A stretch of 64,000 bases of DNA from Isoperla grammatica. Its lineage: Eukaryota; Arthropoda; Insecta; Plecoptera; Perlodidae. The translations under genes and the position numbers were made by a program. Positions 23,698 to 35,719 of the stretch are shown in pieces. The notes beneath the pieces are model-generated. The model was not told where the DNA came from. It did no database searches and worked only from the letters and a program-made list of their open reading frames with translations. Position 1 is the first letter of the stretch. The number at the start of each line of letters is the position of its first letter. The stretch is taken from positions 20,221,458-20,285,457 of the forward strand of contig OX246738.1 in NCBI GenBank assembly GCA_945910005.1, written 5' to 3'.

Positions 23698-26600
23698 TAT
23701 TGTTATATTGTCTCGTAAATTAAAATAAAATAATTGAATGCATAGGCTCAATTATATAATGGAGTCATATTGAGAAAATTAAAAAAATATTATTATTAAT
23801 TTTGAAGGTCAATAAACAACATTATGAACATAAACAAATAAGAATGTACTTCCGGTTAGTAACGTGTGAATGAATACACAACATTGTAATAAATGTAAAT
23901 CATACATATTTCCTTTATTTAATATGTAAACTCATGTTACGATAGGTAATGTGTGCGTTCCTTAAGATGACTAACTAATGTAAATACATGTGTGTACTCT
24001 CGACGGAATACACCAGAACATGTATTTTACTTAATAGTTTAAAAACTTTTCATGCGGCTCGTCATAAACAATTGAAAAAGAGAAAGAAAGGGCGGGGGTG
24101 GGGCAAGTATCACCCATCTACGAATATCAGTAACTACTCAACGTTACGTATTCAGCCTTGATTATGAATACAATACAAGAAGATGGCCACATGAACATGA
24201 TGAGAGTAAATGGATGTGAGAAATTCATTACAACATGTAGCCTATCTACAAATGTGTAGGCCCTTGAGCGAGGTGTGAAAATGATGTGTTTGGGTATGTC
24301 TTTGCTCAATCCAGTACTAAATTTCATTGAATGTCAATATAGTTCCAGATTTTTCATTTCGAAACTTTTTTTTATTTTAAAATCACATATTGTAATGGTG
24401 GTGTTTGGATTCATTGAGTAAATTATTTAACAGTCGCGTTTAATTGAAATTAAAATTATGGAAACGATTTTGCAATCATAGTGTTGTTTGTTAGTAATGT
24501 TCACAACTTTCTTCTTTGATGTTTTATTAAGAGAATAATTTACTTTTGCTAAGGCAATTTACTGTACCATACGGTACTTAAAAATTATTCATGATTCCCC
24601 TGGCTCAACTTTTACCTGGCGTAAGTAGCTGCATGAAATCCTAGACAGCATAAAATGAATAGTAAGACAATTATTTCACAAACAAGAAGTAACTGTGTAT
24701 GTATGTAGAAGTATGCTGAGAAAAACAAGTGAAGTTGCATGCTGATCCGGAAAGATAGGGTTTAAACTAGCTTTGTAATTAATGTATGCGCATAATCTAG
24801 TTTGTAAGGAAAATAAAATATGAACTCATAAACATGATATCATAATGTTGATGTAGTTGCCATCATATACGTTTCAACGGTTCTCAAAGGAGATCATATT
24901 AAATTATTGCTAAGGTTGCAATTTTCTTTTTCGCACAAGCTTTATGTTTGCTATGTTACAAGCTTGATGAGCATCACAACATAATTACAAGATCACTTTC
25001 ATCGTAAGATAATTTATTAGAGTGTGGTATCAGTAACGGTTTATAACGGTTTTAGAACATTTGCAATTTTTAATAGAGATGCCGAGAGATGCTATTACAT
25101 TTTTTCATAGGAAAAAAATAAAAATTACTTTAATTTAATATACCAAAATACTGTTAGTAATAAACGAACACAATAAACGCAAACGTTTACATTTTTAGGT
25201 TGCAACGAATTGTGTCCCGTGCTAACGTCTAAAATCGCCACGTACAAACACTTTCGTTTATCATATTATGACGAATCTCTTTTAAATAGCACGACGCAAA
25301 CACTTTGCATATGTTTGTACTTCATCTCAATGTTCATATTGCGACCCAACCGTATGAGCGACCCCGGGCTCAGGTGAATTAATCATTTACGTTGGACGGG
25401 GTAAAGTCGAGTGCTTTTCAACCAACAAGTGACAACCACTTTCATTGGGTAAGAAAGCCTTCGCTTTGTCTCAGTGCAGAAAATTAGCATAGACCATCGT
25501 TACGTCCTAATCCTGTAGACCAAGTAAAAGGAATGCCTGCTGTTTGAATAGAGATAGCTCAACGAGTCACCAAACTTTACGGGCATATTGTGAGCTGTTA
25601 AAGCTACGGAACGGAAAAACGAGATATAACCAAGGCTTTGTTATCGCACTCTTATCTTAATTAAACATCTGACAATTATTATTCTTTAAAGGGATTCTTG
25701 GTGCAGAGAATTTTGTTCTCGGTTTTTACCATGCTCATATTCCCGAGAAGATTTTTGTCGCTATTGCGGTAAAGGGGGAAGTTTTTATGTTTTAAAGTTG
25801 TGAATTGGCAAAATATCTTGAAAGTTTTTTCATCCAAATTTGCCACTTTGTTTAACACATCCCTACAGACGGCTGCAAGATTGCGTTATCTACATATGTT
25901 ATGTAAGTAGGTTATATCCTATCCTCGCTTTTCAGTGAACCGTTTATTTGCCGAACCTCAAAGTGGAAATTGGTCACGTCATTTTATATTTAGTTATTTG
26001 GTGTGCCTTCTTGTGTTAAAGCTGCTCTTTATGCACAAATAGTATTATTTAACAATCATAATGCCATTTAAAACAACTGCACCCTTGCAAACACTTTCAA
26101 ACAGTGGTAATAAATTCAACTTGTATAGTCGTATAGTATCTAAAAACAACAACACGAACTACAAAACTTTGTGAAATCTTAGTATCACTGATTAGTGGAA
26201 ATGTTGTCTACACATACATTATAAATCGTATATATGATTGTAACTAAAAACATTAATTTGATCATTTCTGATGTGTTGAAATCATGTCAATTGTTCGCCT
26301 TTTTAAATAATTCAAATTAATAAACAATATAAACAATTATTTAATAATAATGTGCATGATGAGTGCGTAATAATAGTAAGTTAATAATTAGACATTATAG
26401 TATTTGTGAATGACTTTATACCTACTAATGCAAAGGATATCAGCAAATGATATCTCTGCACGAACTATGGGAGAATGCATGGAGTAGCGTTTCCAAACAA
26501 ACTCCCACCAATAAAACTTAAACACAGTTTTATTGACATTCCTTAGTTATATCGAGGATGACAAACCTATTGAAAAACATTTGGCAAATTATAGATGCAT

Positions 26601-29182
26601 TGTTCTATTACTTAGAAATGTTCGTACAGTTCTTCTCATGGTGATCTGAAGCATATCATCACTACAATTATAATATAACAGATCAAACAGGCACGTTGTT
26701 AAATTGGTTATTCACTTTTATTTAAAGTATGATCTTTGATCGTGTATTTTTCTGCCAGTGATTCCATTACAATTCTAAACAAAGAACATCGATTTATAAT
26801 AAAAAACAAGTTTATCGAAGATGACTTTATTAGATTGGGAAGCCAAAGCCTGTATGACCACGTGCGTGTTGCCTCGGATCTATCCAGAGAATACACAAAC
26901 ATCTCCGCTCTCATGAATAACGTAATTGAAAGAATGTTTCGTAAGGATAATAAAACGTGTCCGCAGTTTCTCAATGGAAGAAATCCTTGAATCCACTGCT
27001 TGAGGCCTATTCTTAATTCCGTCCATGTCACACATATATTTTCTTTCGGTTTTGTTGCCCCATAAAGCCGATGTAAACAGGGCCGAGACTCGCCTACATT
27101 TGCTTATTCGGGTAATATTAGCAAAATGTTGTATTATCCAGTGGGCGGTCGGGGTTGTGTGGCCTTGAGATGGTGGCGCCGCTCTGTCGGCGTTTGTCTG
27201 CACTATGACCTCTGTCCGGCTAGCTCTTCACTCTCACTCACTTTATCTAAGTAACGCGACTTATTTATAGCGTCGCGGCGACTCGGCTTTCTCCGGCTTC
27301 TTAGCTTTCATCTTTCCACTAGCGTCTTCGTCTTAACAGTTAACATTTCTCTCACTCCCGTATACGTGTTTAAGGCGAACATAACTTGTGCTATGGAGGC
27401 CGCTTCGGAAAGCCTCTTAACATATAAAGTAGATCTGTAAAAATAAGCTCTTTGTTTCCACACGCATTTCCTGCTGTAAAGTGTGGATCACAAAAAGTTT
27501 ACTGTATGAGGAGTGTTATGGTAGACATCTGGGATTCTTTGCTAAAAGGTTTTTAGTCAATCGAACAATAATCTTGTTTTTTCTGTTGATGGGCAACATT
27601 AGTTCTTCATCATTTTACAGTCGAATCCTAATTCAGATAAAAATTCAAAATCATTTAATAATTTAAATAATAGTAGCTAACCATATTTTACAAATACAAA
27701 ATAAAACGCTTAATTCGTGCAATTTATCTCGAATAATTGTATGCAATTACTTTGTGATGACGATAGCGTTTTCGTTTGTACACTTCATAGTGCTCACAAA
27801 CAAAACATGTGTAATTCAAAATGATCAAAATGTGAATTATTGAGTACCATGCAGCCAAGTTTATATGTTTATGGAACACTGCTGGTGCTCAATTATTGTT
27901 TTATTTATGACGTTAGATTTACAAATGGTTTATTTTTTATGCTCCACTGTTTTATATCCCTGAAACAAAAGCTGCTTTCCACGTATACAATAACCGTAAA
28001 GTGTTATCATTAATCTTTACGTTACACATTCAGTTTAGTACAGGGTGACAAAACTAGTATACTCTATATTGAAACTCGTATCGTAATAAATGATTTCAAA
28101 GTTTAAACTATAAAAAAGTACGAACAGATACAATGTGTTGCGACATATTCTGCAATGTAAATTACAGAGAATCACAAATAATTCCGCATTAACTCACGGC
28201 AATGTGTATTTAAAAAAAAACACAGTAGTTTTGAAATACTGTTCTATGAAGTATTAAACCTTGAGTTATCGTACAGGTTTCGTGCTATATGACTCGACCA
28301 ATACTTTTCCTGCTCAATCAATAAATCATGTCTGTGTGTGTATTTAATATGTTCTGTCTAAATTCCATTCATTCATGTTTAGACGTCTGAACATATTAAT
28401 TCCAGAACCTCTTGCACTGTCCGCACTTCTGTTGCCACTGGTCACAAGCAAACAGTGGCGACTTATAAGTACACATTTAAGTGGCTACAAAATATTATGA
28501 AGCTATACGATGTCTAGTTATCGTTATCGTGACTAACCAACTTTTTTTAATGTTCTGTATTTTTTACAAAAGTAACATAATATTTAGGGAAATTTCACTT
28601 GATCCACAAAGAACGATATAAATTCAGACATTAGTTTAAAGAAATCATCAACCCCTTCCATCTTTAATAAATACTTAATAAAATTTTATTAATCAGCATT
28701 TTTGTATTCCTTTTATATTTTCATTGATAATGATATTTAATTTTGATACATCAGTTTCCAGAATAAATCGGGACGGGTGTGGTTATTTCAGATATAAATT
28801 CAGTTAGCCATAAAACACCCATAGACTTTCATGGATCCATAGAACTGCCTGCACTACCCTCACTCGTTTAGCCGAACGAATGACGCTAGTAACGAGTGAT
28901 GGGCAAATCACGTGTACGGACTACCTACCTGTAGAATCATGACGTAGCAAATCAACGCAGATTGCCTTCTTCTCATGTAGACCACGCAAAGTCAATAGGA
29001 ATCATGCCCGGAATATAGACAAGCTAGAGTACTGTTATCCTAAATGTGTGTCTTACTCGTGTACATGGAACTTGCATATCGGCAACTGTTTCTATAGAAG
29101 CGTTTTATATGTTAACATATTCTTGTTGCAGTATGTTCTGAGCTAAACAACTTATTTAGTAAGCTTAACGAAAGAATAATAC

Positions 29183-29197
29183 GGGGGGGGGGGGGGG
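29183..29197. repeat. Poly-G tract, G15
   Basis: An uninterrupted G15 run in AT-rich flanks. Confidence 0.95.
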
Positions 29198-29330
29198 TGT
29201 GTTTTAAATGCTTAATTGTCAACTAAATCAAGAAAGGAATATACCATGTTACAGTTTTAAAGGCAGCTTCGTTCTGTTTGAGGTAAAAATGACTTGCTTT
29301 GCTTTATGTTCGTATACAGTAAAAAATAAC

Positions 29331-29355
29331 TAATAATAATAATAATAATAATAAT
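29331..29355. repeat. (TAA)8 microsatellite
   Basis: A perfect trinucleotide run of about 25 bp, possibly the relic tail of an interspersed repeat. Confidence 0.9.
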
Positions 29356-30442
29356 ATAAATTTTTTTATGGGATCAAACTAGAATACACATTTTGATAAT
29401 CGGTTTGTTGTTGTTTTTATAAATAATTTTTACTTGTGGAATCCATAATGTTCATATTGTTTTATAATTAAAATTATTTTATTAAATATAATTAGTTTCC
29501 ACTGGATTTGTTACAAAATGTGGCATTAGATCTCAAACCTGCAGTCAATTTATTTTAGTCTTCTATCCACTTTGAAACAAAACCTTTGTTTATTTCACAA
29601 ATATATCATAAACACTCATTATGCAACACTTTATCCAGGTAAATTTAATTTAACTTTGAAGTAATTTAGTTAGAATTAAAGTAGGGATAAAGAAATTTAG
29701 TTTGTTTTCACATCAAGTTAGCTCACTTGTCAGTTATTTTAAAAAGTAGATGCTAACTGTAAAATAAAATTATGATTCCTGAAATCTTCAAAGTGAAGAT
29801 TAGCTTTAGGTTTAACAAAGTGCGTTTTGTTCTGTGGTTTTAACTTTGTTGGTTGGTGAAAGGGATTTTTCCGAGTTGAGAACAGATATTCCCGGGTGTT
29901 AAGTAAAAAGGGACTACATTCATCTTGTTTTGAGTAATTACTCTTAAACAAGTATACACGAGATAAATAAAGTATCCTAGAATACGCACCTTTATTGTTA
30001 ATTCAGTGGTGCTTTTAATGTCGACATACACTTTGCGTTGTAATTATTCACACGGTCCAAGTATATACACACAGCGTTTGGTGCAAATGGGATTTTCTAG
30101 TGGTTTTTCAGCTGTCGTAGTAATTTAAAAGAATAACAAACTAACGAGTATCTTGACTGCTTAAACACGTTTTATGTAATTATAAAGCAATTAACACGAC
30201 CGATACGAGCCGCCTTTTGTAGAGAATAGAGGACCTCTTTCATGATCACGAAACAACGAGGCTTTATAGTCGGCCACAAAACAGCAGAAATAACGCACAG
30301 GAGGGCATAAACTTTGTTCTGTTACTTCTGTTACGCTGTACCTTAGAAGTGATGTTACCTCCCACCCACAAACTAGCTGGATAAAAGTTTATGTAGTGAC
30401 TGAAGTATTGATGGTTCTCACGCACCTGAAAACTCTGCGGGT

Positions 30443-30674
30443 GGCGGCCATCTTGGTGGCTATCTTGGCGGCCATCTTGGCGGCCATCTTGGCGGCCATC
30501 TTGGCGGCCATCTTGGCGGCCATCTTGGCGGCCATCTTGGCGGCCATCTTGGTGGCCATCTTGGCGGCCATCTTGGCGGCCATCTTGGCGGCCATCTTGG
30601 CGGCCATCTTGGCGGCCATCTTGGCGGCCATCTTGGCGGCCATCTTGGCGGCCATCTTGGTGGCCATCTTGGTG
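30443..30674. repeat. 12-bp minisatellite of YY1-like cores
   Basis: About 19 tandem copies of CGGCCATCTTGG with rare T-for-C changes giving TGGCCATCTTGG or TGGCTATCTTGG. Because 12 is a multiple of 3 and no unit carries a stop, frames stay open on both strands and produce artefactual periodic peptides (DGRQ, KMAA, AILA and RWPP repeats). Each unit contains GCCATCTTG, the reverse complement of CAAGATGGC, which is the core of the YY1 (Drosophila Pho) binding consensus. The array is flanked by AT-rich sequence and carries a CpG in most units, unlike its neighbours. Confidence 0.95.
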
Positions 30675-30679
30675 GTATG

Positions 30680-31635
30680 TTTGAATGTGTGTCCATGGAA
30701 GGAAAATAAAAGCAAATTGCATTAAAGAAACAAAACACTTTATTTCATTCAGATTAGACGTGTTTATCTTCGCTTTGTGCTCGTAACATTCCTTTATCCT
30801 TCGAGATGACTTCGAAGTTATTCGTGGTAACGTCACTGTCCAAAGTCCTAACCTATTTTTCATTCCTCACGAGAACATGTTTTTCAATACTGTTTTTACA
30901 AAATCAACGTGAATAGAACTCTTTATTTCTCAACGACACACATTCGTGAGTCGCCGGTTTATGTACAAGTTTCTGTTTTTGACTATACCAATGTTTTAAA
31001 TTTGTCAATTCTCGCTATCTATACCTACTGAAAGCAGCGCCGGCCGATCTAAATATTTTCCGGCATGTACAACAGCAGCGCACTATTAATGAGTTCCGAG
31101 AGTGCCAGAGTGGGGCTTCTCGTGTTACACATTCCGTTTGTTGTTTTATTGAGAGGGTTTGCATGCATGCAGGAGGATTTACCTGTTGAGTCACACGAGC
31201 TATCCGCTTTGTCGACAAACCTTTTGGACGCTCGGCAAGTAAAGGTAACAGTAGCAGTAACAGTAGAGCCAACGAGCTAAGCTATTCTAACGCGTCGACC
31301 GTACGAAATGAACCACCATGTTAAGCACTTGTGTTAGTATTGGGTGTTGTGTGTCGCTCTTCAGACGAAAACTTGTAAACAAACAAAACAGTGAAATCCC
31401 TATTCAAGTCGCACACAGAAACGTGCTGCGTTTGTTGAGGTCAGTAGCGGCGAAGCTTTACTCTGGTCAAAAAGCTAACAGCGCATTTAAACATGCAAAT
31501 AAGCAAATGTACTGGCGAGTGTTTTGTTTTCCGTAACTAACTTAAAATTAATAATGTACAATTCCATTTGAGCATAATTTTCACAAAGACTTAGTATGCC
31601 ACGAGTATTTCTAATTTATGTTAACGCTGTTAAAA
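30680..31635. other. Spacer with GC-balanced block at 31.03-31.31 kb
   Basis: The 31,030-31,310 stretch (GCAGCGCCGGCCGATC, GACGCTCGGCAAG) carries 71- and 85-codon frames on opposite strands. The forward one starts with a hydrophobic stretch but matches no family I know. It could be regulatory or a short exon; no call is made. Confidence 0.3.
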
Positions 31636-31637
31636 GT

Positions 31638-31735
31638 CAAGGTGGTGTAGCGGTAGTATGCGAATTTGGGAGATCATGGATTCAGTTCCAACCACCACCA
31701 ATCCTGACACAAAATTATGAACATTTTTTCTAAGA
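31638..31735 (+). mobile_element. tRNA-derived SINE fragment, forward
   Basis: An A-box-like TGGTGTAGCGGTAGT lies at about 31,644 and a degenerate B-box (GGATTCAGTTCCAA) about 35 nt downstream. CCACCACCAATCCTGACA follows. The order and the 'CCTGAC' phrase match the full-length SINE at 36,528-36,818, so this looks like an older truncated member. Confidence 0.55.
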
Positions 31736-32198
31736 GCTCTTCACGCCAAACTTGTTAAACTCCGATCAGCCGATAATCAAAAACTTGCTACGGTCAAACT
31801 AGGCGACTTCCATACATTTTGAATGTAATGTTTGTTGAACTTAAAACCATGGTTACCAAACTGAGCTAACTAAATCGAAGCTTAAAGAAGTTCGTGACTT
31901 GGGACTTAAATCATAAAGAGTGAGTAATTTCATTACGAACTACAAACACTACTTGTCCATTACTTCTTATCTTCTATACTATGTCAATAGACGGAAGAGT
32001 GTGACATAATGACATTACACTCTAAATAATCATCCGTATATTGAATAGTGAGAGTCTCGATGTAATCTACTGTCATAAGATATCTCCTCAAAATGTGTTC
32101 CAGAATTTGTTTCGCTATCTCTGTTTCTTTGTTCTGAAAAATAAATTAAATTATTGTCACCTTGTTATAAAACATATTTGGTTTCTAATGACGCAGGT

Positions 32199-32250
32199 AA
32201 GGATGGGTGATAAGGATGAATGATAAGGATAGATGATAAGGATGGGTATT
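32199..32250 (+). repeat. 13-bp tandem repeat carrying GATAAG sites
   Basis: About 3.6 copies of a 13-bp unit (GGATGGGTGATAA, GGATGAATGATAA, GGATAGATGATAA, GGATGGGT). Each junction reads TGATAAGGAT, which contains the GATA-factor consensus WGATAR. It lies directly downstream of an ACGCAG followed by GTAAGG. Confidence 0.75.
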
Positions 32251-32489
32251 GTATTGTTCTGTTCTCACACACGACCGTTGGCAACGCGTCCGGTGCGAAC
32301 AGATAACATTCATTCACTCGCTATCACTCGTTTGCGACACTACTACACACTTCGTAGGAGGTTTGATATCGATAAATTTATACAGTGCGTACAAAAGCAC
32401 CCGTCAATATGTGTGAATTGTTTAGTTATATGAGGGCGTATTATTTCCAAAAGTGTGTCGAAAGAAGAGATAGACATCCGATAATATAT

Positions 32490-32787
32490 TTTCTTATGAT
32501 ATTATAAAAGTTTCCAAATCGATCACTCTTTCACGGTTAGTGTAGAAAGGGTGAACCCAATGCTCTCTTTTTACCGGCTCATTAAGCAAACCAGCTGCTT
32601 CAGCCACACTAATAATATGTAACTGGTTATTAAACATGTCCACAGGTCGGCATTTCGATGAAGACTGACAAGTGTTAGTCAAACCCAACGGACCCGCAAC
32701 AACGCAATGTGTAGTCTCGGACTCATTGTCCGTTGAAAACGGACCGTTGATAACGGTCCGTCAAAAACGCAATGTGTGGCCCTAGCC
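32490..32787 (-). pseudogene. PIF/Harbinger transposon end with transposase N-terminal remnant
   Basis: The reverse-strand frame from 32,688 to 32,494 contains REHWVHPFYTNRER. This is the conserved '[RY]-W-V-H-P-[FL]-...-R-E' segment near the N-terminus of PIF/Harbinger transposases, preceded as usual by a short leucine/alanine/glutamate stretch. Upstream, the terminus at 32,787 reads on the reverse strand GGCTAGGGCCACACATTGCG, resembling Harbinger inverted repeats. It abuts TAA, a possible 3-bp TWA target duplication. Between end and frame are a perfect 10-bp inverted repeat (AACGGACCGTT, GAT spacer, AACGGTCCGT) and a second CGCAATGTGT. A stop follows about 20 codons after the motif, and the catalytic core is not found downstream, so the copy is truncated and dead. 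Confidence 0.6.
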
Positions 32788-32814
32788 TTATAGGTAACAA
32801 TTTATATACACACT

Positions 32815-32905
32815 CATTCTGTTAGACTCAACTTCGATCCCCGCCGCTGGCAATCATGACCTTGGTTGTGCTCAGCTAACCAATTGACTACCGTTTTCTA
32901 ACTAT
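32815..32905 (-). mobile_element. tRNA-like SINE fragment, reverse
   Basis: Reading the reverse strand, TGGTTAGCTGAGC (A-box-like) is followed by GCCAGCGGCGGGGATCGAAG (degenerate B-box). It abuts the Harbinger remnant, which suggests nested or adjacent insertions. Confidence 0.35.
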
Positions 32906-32909
32906 CATA

Positions 32910-33420
32910 ATAATATGTTATTTTACCTGAAGAGGAATACATTAATAATTGTATCATTTAAAAGCTAAGCCATTTTTAATAAGACGGCGATTCGATAAGT
33001 GTTGTGGAATCGACTTTTGTTTAAGTGTACTGTAACATAGAGTGTACACAAGAGAGTTCAGTGAGTGTCAGTTTCAAATCATTAATATATATTTTTAATT
33101 TTTTTTTAACAACTTTTATTTTACGCTGTGCGTTTTGTTAATATCCAGTGTAAACATATTTGTATGAATATAGCCGGTTATTTTATTTATTTATTCAGCA
33201 ATAAAACTCATTTACAGAGAATAGTTAAATTTAGAATTACACCTTCCTCGTTTAAATGCAGCGTTAATGGGCACAGGATAGAGCAGGTCTGCCTATTGCT
33301 TGAGGTCACACAGAGCCTATGCCGTGTGAGTGTGACCTTAATATTAAGTATGTTGTTAAATATCAAACAATAAAATACAAATTTGACAACACCAAATCGA
33401 GATTCTTTTGTATTTGTTCC
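32910..33420. other. AT-rich spacer
   Basis: No gene recognised. On the reverse strand a pyrimidine tract ending CTCTTCAG is directly followed by GTAAAA (junction 32,928/32,929), a weak juxtaposed acceptor/donor. Confidence 0.35.
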
Positions 33421-33424
33421 CGGC

Positions 33425-33505
33425 TTAGACGTCTAGTTTGGCAGGCGTATTCTAGTAACCCACGGTTCCTGAGACACAGGTTCGACTCCTGGCTTGGGAA
33501 TGGAT
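33425..33505 (+). mobile_element. tRNA-like sequence with B-box, probable SINE head
   Basis: Contains CTAGTTTGGCAGGCG (A-box-like) and a near-perfect B-box GGTTCGACTCC about 40 nt downstream, followed by TGGCTTGGGAATGG. The ends do not pair as an acceptor stem, so this is more likely a SINE head than a functional tRNA gene. Confidence 0.4.
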
Positions 33506-34187
33506 TACCATGTGACAATTATTACATATACAGTATTACCCAACGACATAATTAAATAAACCAATGGTTGGTAAATGAGGTCTTTACTACAGCAACTCGT
33601 TTGCACTAAACAGTAAACGTCATAAACTCATGTCATTGCAATTAAAACGAATATGTGAAGTGCTAAATACGTGCATAGCGGACACATTCAGCAGTAATAT
33701 CGGAAAACAAAAGTGCAGAATCAAAGAAGGTTTTCGTCCAATCTTTGATTCATACATTGTCAGTGACTGTACATAACTATAGCACACACGTGCATAAATA
33801 GAACGTGTGACAGAAACTTTCAACCATGTTGAAAGTTCCGTTTCTCTACCAGCAAGTTGCGGCGTGTCGTGCTACGGTGGTAATATCCATCATGGAAATA
33901 ATAAATAGGGCCATAAAAATAAACGACATTGTGAGTGGTCAATGCTCAAATATTTAACATGCGTCGCCTATGTTTCACAAACCCACGAATCAAATATTCA
34001 AATGATCCATATGTATATTGGTATTGGTGGTACACGAGACCAGTTTTGGCCTCGCCTGCCCTCGTTAGGGCAGCATTACTCACTAATCCATGCTACGCGC
34101 GCGAGCTTGCTGATTTTGCTTTGATAAGGCTATATTTATTTAGTTTTATTATTAATGCATTCAGGATAATTGGCTGTGTCGTGACGT

Positions 34188-34210
34188 GGGGGGGGGGGGG
34201 GGGGGGGGGG
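34188..34210. repeat. Poly-G tract, G23
   Basis: The longest homopolymer in the window, an uninterrupted G23. It creates the polyglycine stretch in the forward frame ending at 34,219, which is therefore not a gene. Confidence 0.95.
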
Positions 34211-34486
34211 CTGGCGTGAGGCGACACTGATTGCAATGCAATCTTTCTGTTTGGCTCAGTAGTCTGAGTGAAAATTTATTTTTGTCAGCAGTTAATATGG
34301 GTCTTTTAGTTGGTTACGGTTTATCATTGTGCTCTACTTTAATGTCAAGACCATTGGACTAAGAGCGGCGGTTAAAATAACAGTCCTAGAAGAGCTACTT
34401 GTTATGTGTTTATTGATATAATTCTCGGTGTTGTTTTTGTTGTTCATAATCCATGTACCATAAAACATACCCATACATTAAATTGC

Positions 34487-34565
34487 TAGTTCTGGTGGTC
34501 TGGGGGTCAAAGTGCCGACCCGCCAAGTGGGAGGTCTTGGTTCGATTCCCAGTCGGGGATGTTTT
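34487..34565 (+). mobile_element. tRNA-derived SINE head, forward
   Basis: TGGTGGTCTGGGGGTCAAAG serves as the A-box region and a perfect B-box GGTTCGATTCC follows, then CAGTCGGGGATG and a T8 run that could terminate polymerase III. No stable anticodon stem is evident. The downstream ATTTCTGAATTTCTC resembles the segment after the B-box of the 19,265-19,335 element. Confidence 0.5.
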
Positions 34566-34569
34566 TTTT

Positions 34570-35580
34570 ATTTCTGAATTTCTCAATATTCTTACCTATA
34601 CTCCCTCTATAATATGCCTACATTTATTTTTTTAAATGACATGATGATATAAACACGTTCACAGCAGACTTCCTGGTATTTTATGTAGATAATAATCACA
34701 TACTATATAATATAATATCTTATACTATTGTATTGTGTTTTCAATTGCACAACAAAGCAGGTTTGAAGGCAAGTGTTTACACTGGAAGTGTGCAATACTC
34801 GTGTCACAATATATGTATCATAATATCAAGGTAGCGGTGTCGTAACTAAGTATTTATGACGTAAAGAGTTATAGGATTAATGAGTTTTCAGAACAAGCAT
34901 GGAAACAGTGTGTTTTCGCCACGTTATGTGATTTTGTATAGGAGTAATTCCCTCGGGGTAATTTTCCCTAAAGGAATTGACATAATAAATTATCCGATAA
35001 ATAGAGACGTCAAAGCTATACTTAAAGAAATACTCTTACCGAATGCCTACATTTGGTAGACATTAATAGGTACTGATAATATTTTTTTAATTGACATAGT
35101 TCTTGACATAATTTTTTTTTACTCGGGATAATAAATTAAGTACAATATTTTTGAACTATATTTCAATAAATTACCAATTAGGTTTATTTTAAAACAATAT
35201 TAATTGAAAACATTATTAACCTCATCAATCATTCAGTGAGACAGTCGAAACCAACCCAATCGTTTATATTGAAATCTTCATCAGGTCTTTCCACATCAAC
35301 TTGCCATGTTGGATACTTTAAATAAAAGTATATACTTCGTTTAATTTTTCATTGTACTAACTTAATCAACAATTTTATTTAACTTTTTTCCTTCTCTTTG
35401 TGATGTTACAAAATTCACATTTCGACCTTTTCTCCATCTCTCTTAGAAGCTATAAAACACCCGTATACTGGCAAAACCCAATAACACCCTTCTCTATTTA
35501 CCACCTTGTTGCAATACTAGAACATAAAATGTATCTTCAATGTGTGCAACATTTTGCTAAACTGTCTTCGGAGACCAACG
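34570..35580. other. AT-rich spacer, nothing recognised
   Basis: No tandem repeat or gene. The 64-codon forward frame at 35,400-35,594 is featureless and runs into the dispersed repeat. Confidence 0.45.
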
Positions 35581-35583
35581 GAA

Positions 35584-35715
35584 CCAACAATTAATAATAA
35601 TAAAATCATAAATAACAATAACAACAAAATTACTGAACTTTACAAAATATAATCAAGAACAAGAAAAAATAATTGAGAAATGAAATAAAATCAAATAAAG
35701 TGGAAATTCAACATA
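35584..35715 (+). repeat. Dispersed repeat family B, second copy
   Basis: Shares CAATTAATAATAATAAAATC, ATAAATAACAATAACAA, AATCAAGAACAA, ATTGAGAAATGAAA and AAGTGGAAATTCA, in order, with 16,355-16,490. The 5' part of the 16,266 copy (TTTA run and GTCTAT block) is absent here. Confidence 0.65.
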
Positions 35716-35719
35716 TTTT

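Larger units (their letters stand above)
23700..30430. other. Long AT-rich desert
   Basis: About 6.7 kb without a recognised gene or complete mobile element. Exceptions are a more GC-rich patch at 27,090-27,400 (GTGGGCGGTCGGGG, GGTGGCGCCGCTCTG, GCGTCGCGGCGACTCGG) that could be a promoter or regulatory island, the G15 tract at 29,183 and a (TAA)8 at 29,331-29,355. Overlapping frames at 26,708-27,203 lie on both strands and show no domain. Confidence 0.45.

Noticed and set aside
30264..30863. A 199-codon reverse frame with DGRQ repeats and its companions
   Set aside because: The 12-bp minisatellite keeps several frames open on both strands; the flanking parts have no domain and AT-driven composition.
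33425..34565. Functional tRNA genes at the two forward B-box sites
   Set aside because: A and B boxes are present but acceptor and anticodon stems do not pair convincingly; SINE heads explain them better.
35225..35320. Second hammerhead-like CTGATGA (reverse strand) near a GAAAC word
   Set aside because: The two core words lie on opposite strands, so they cannot form one ribozyme.
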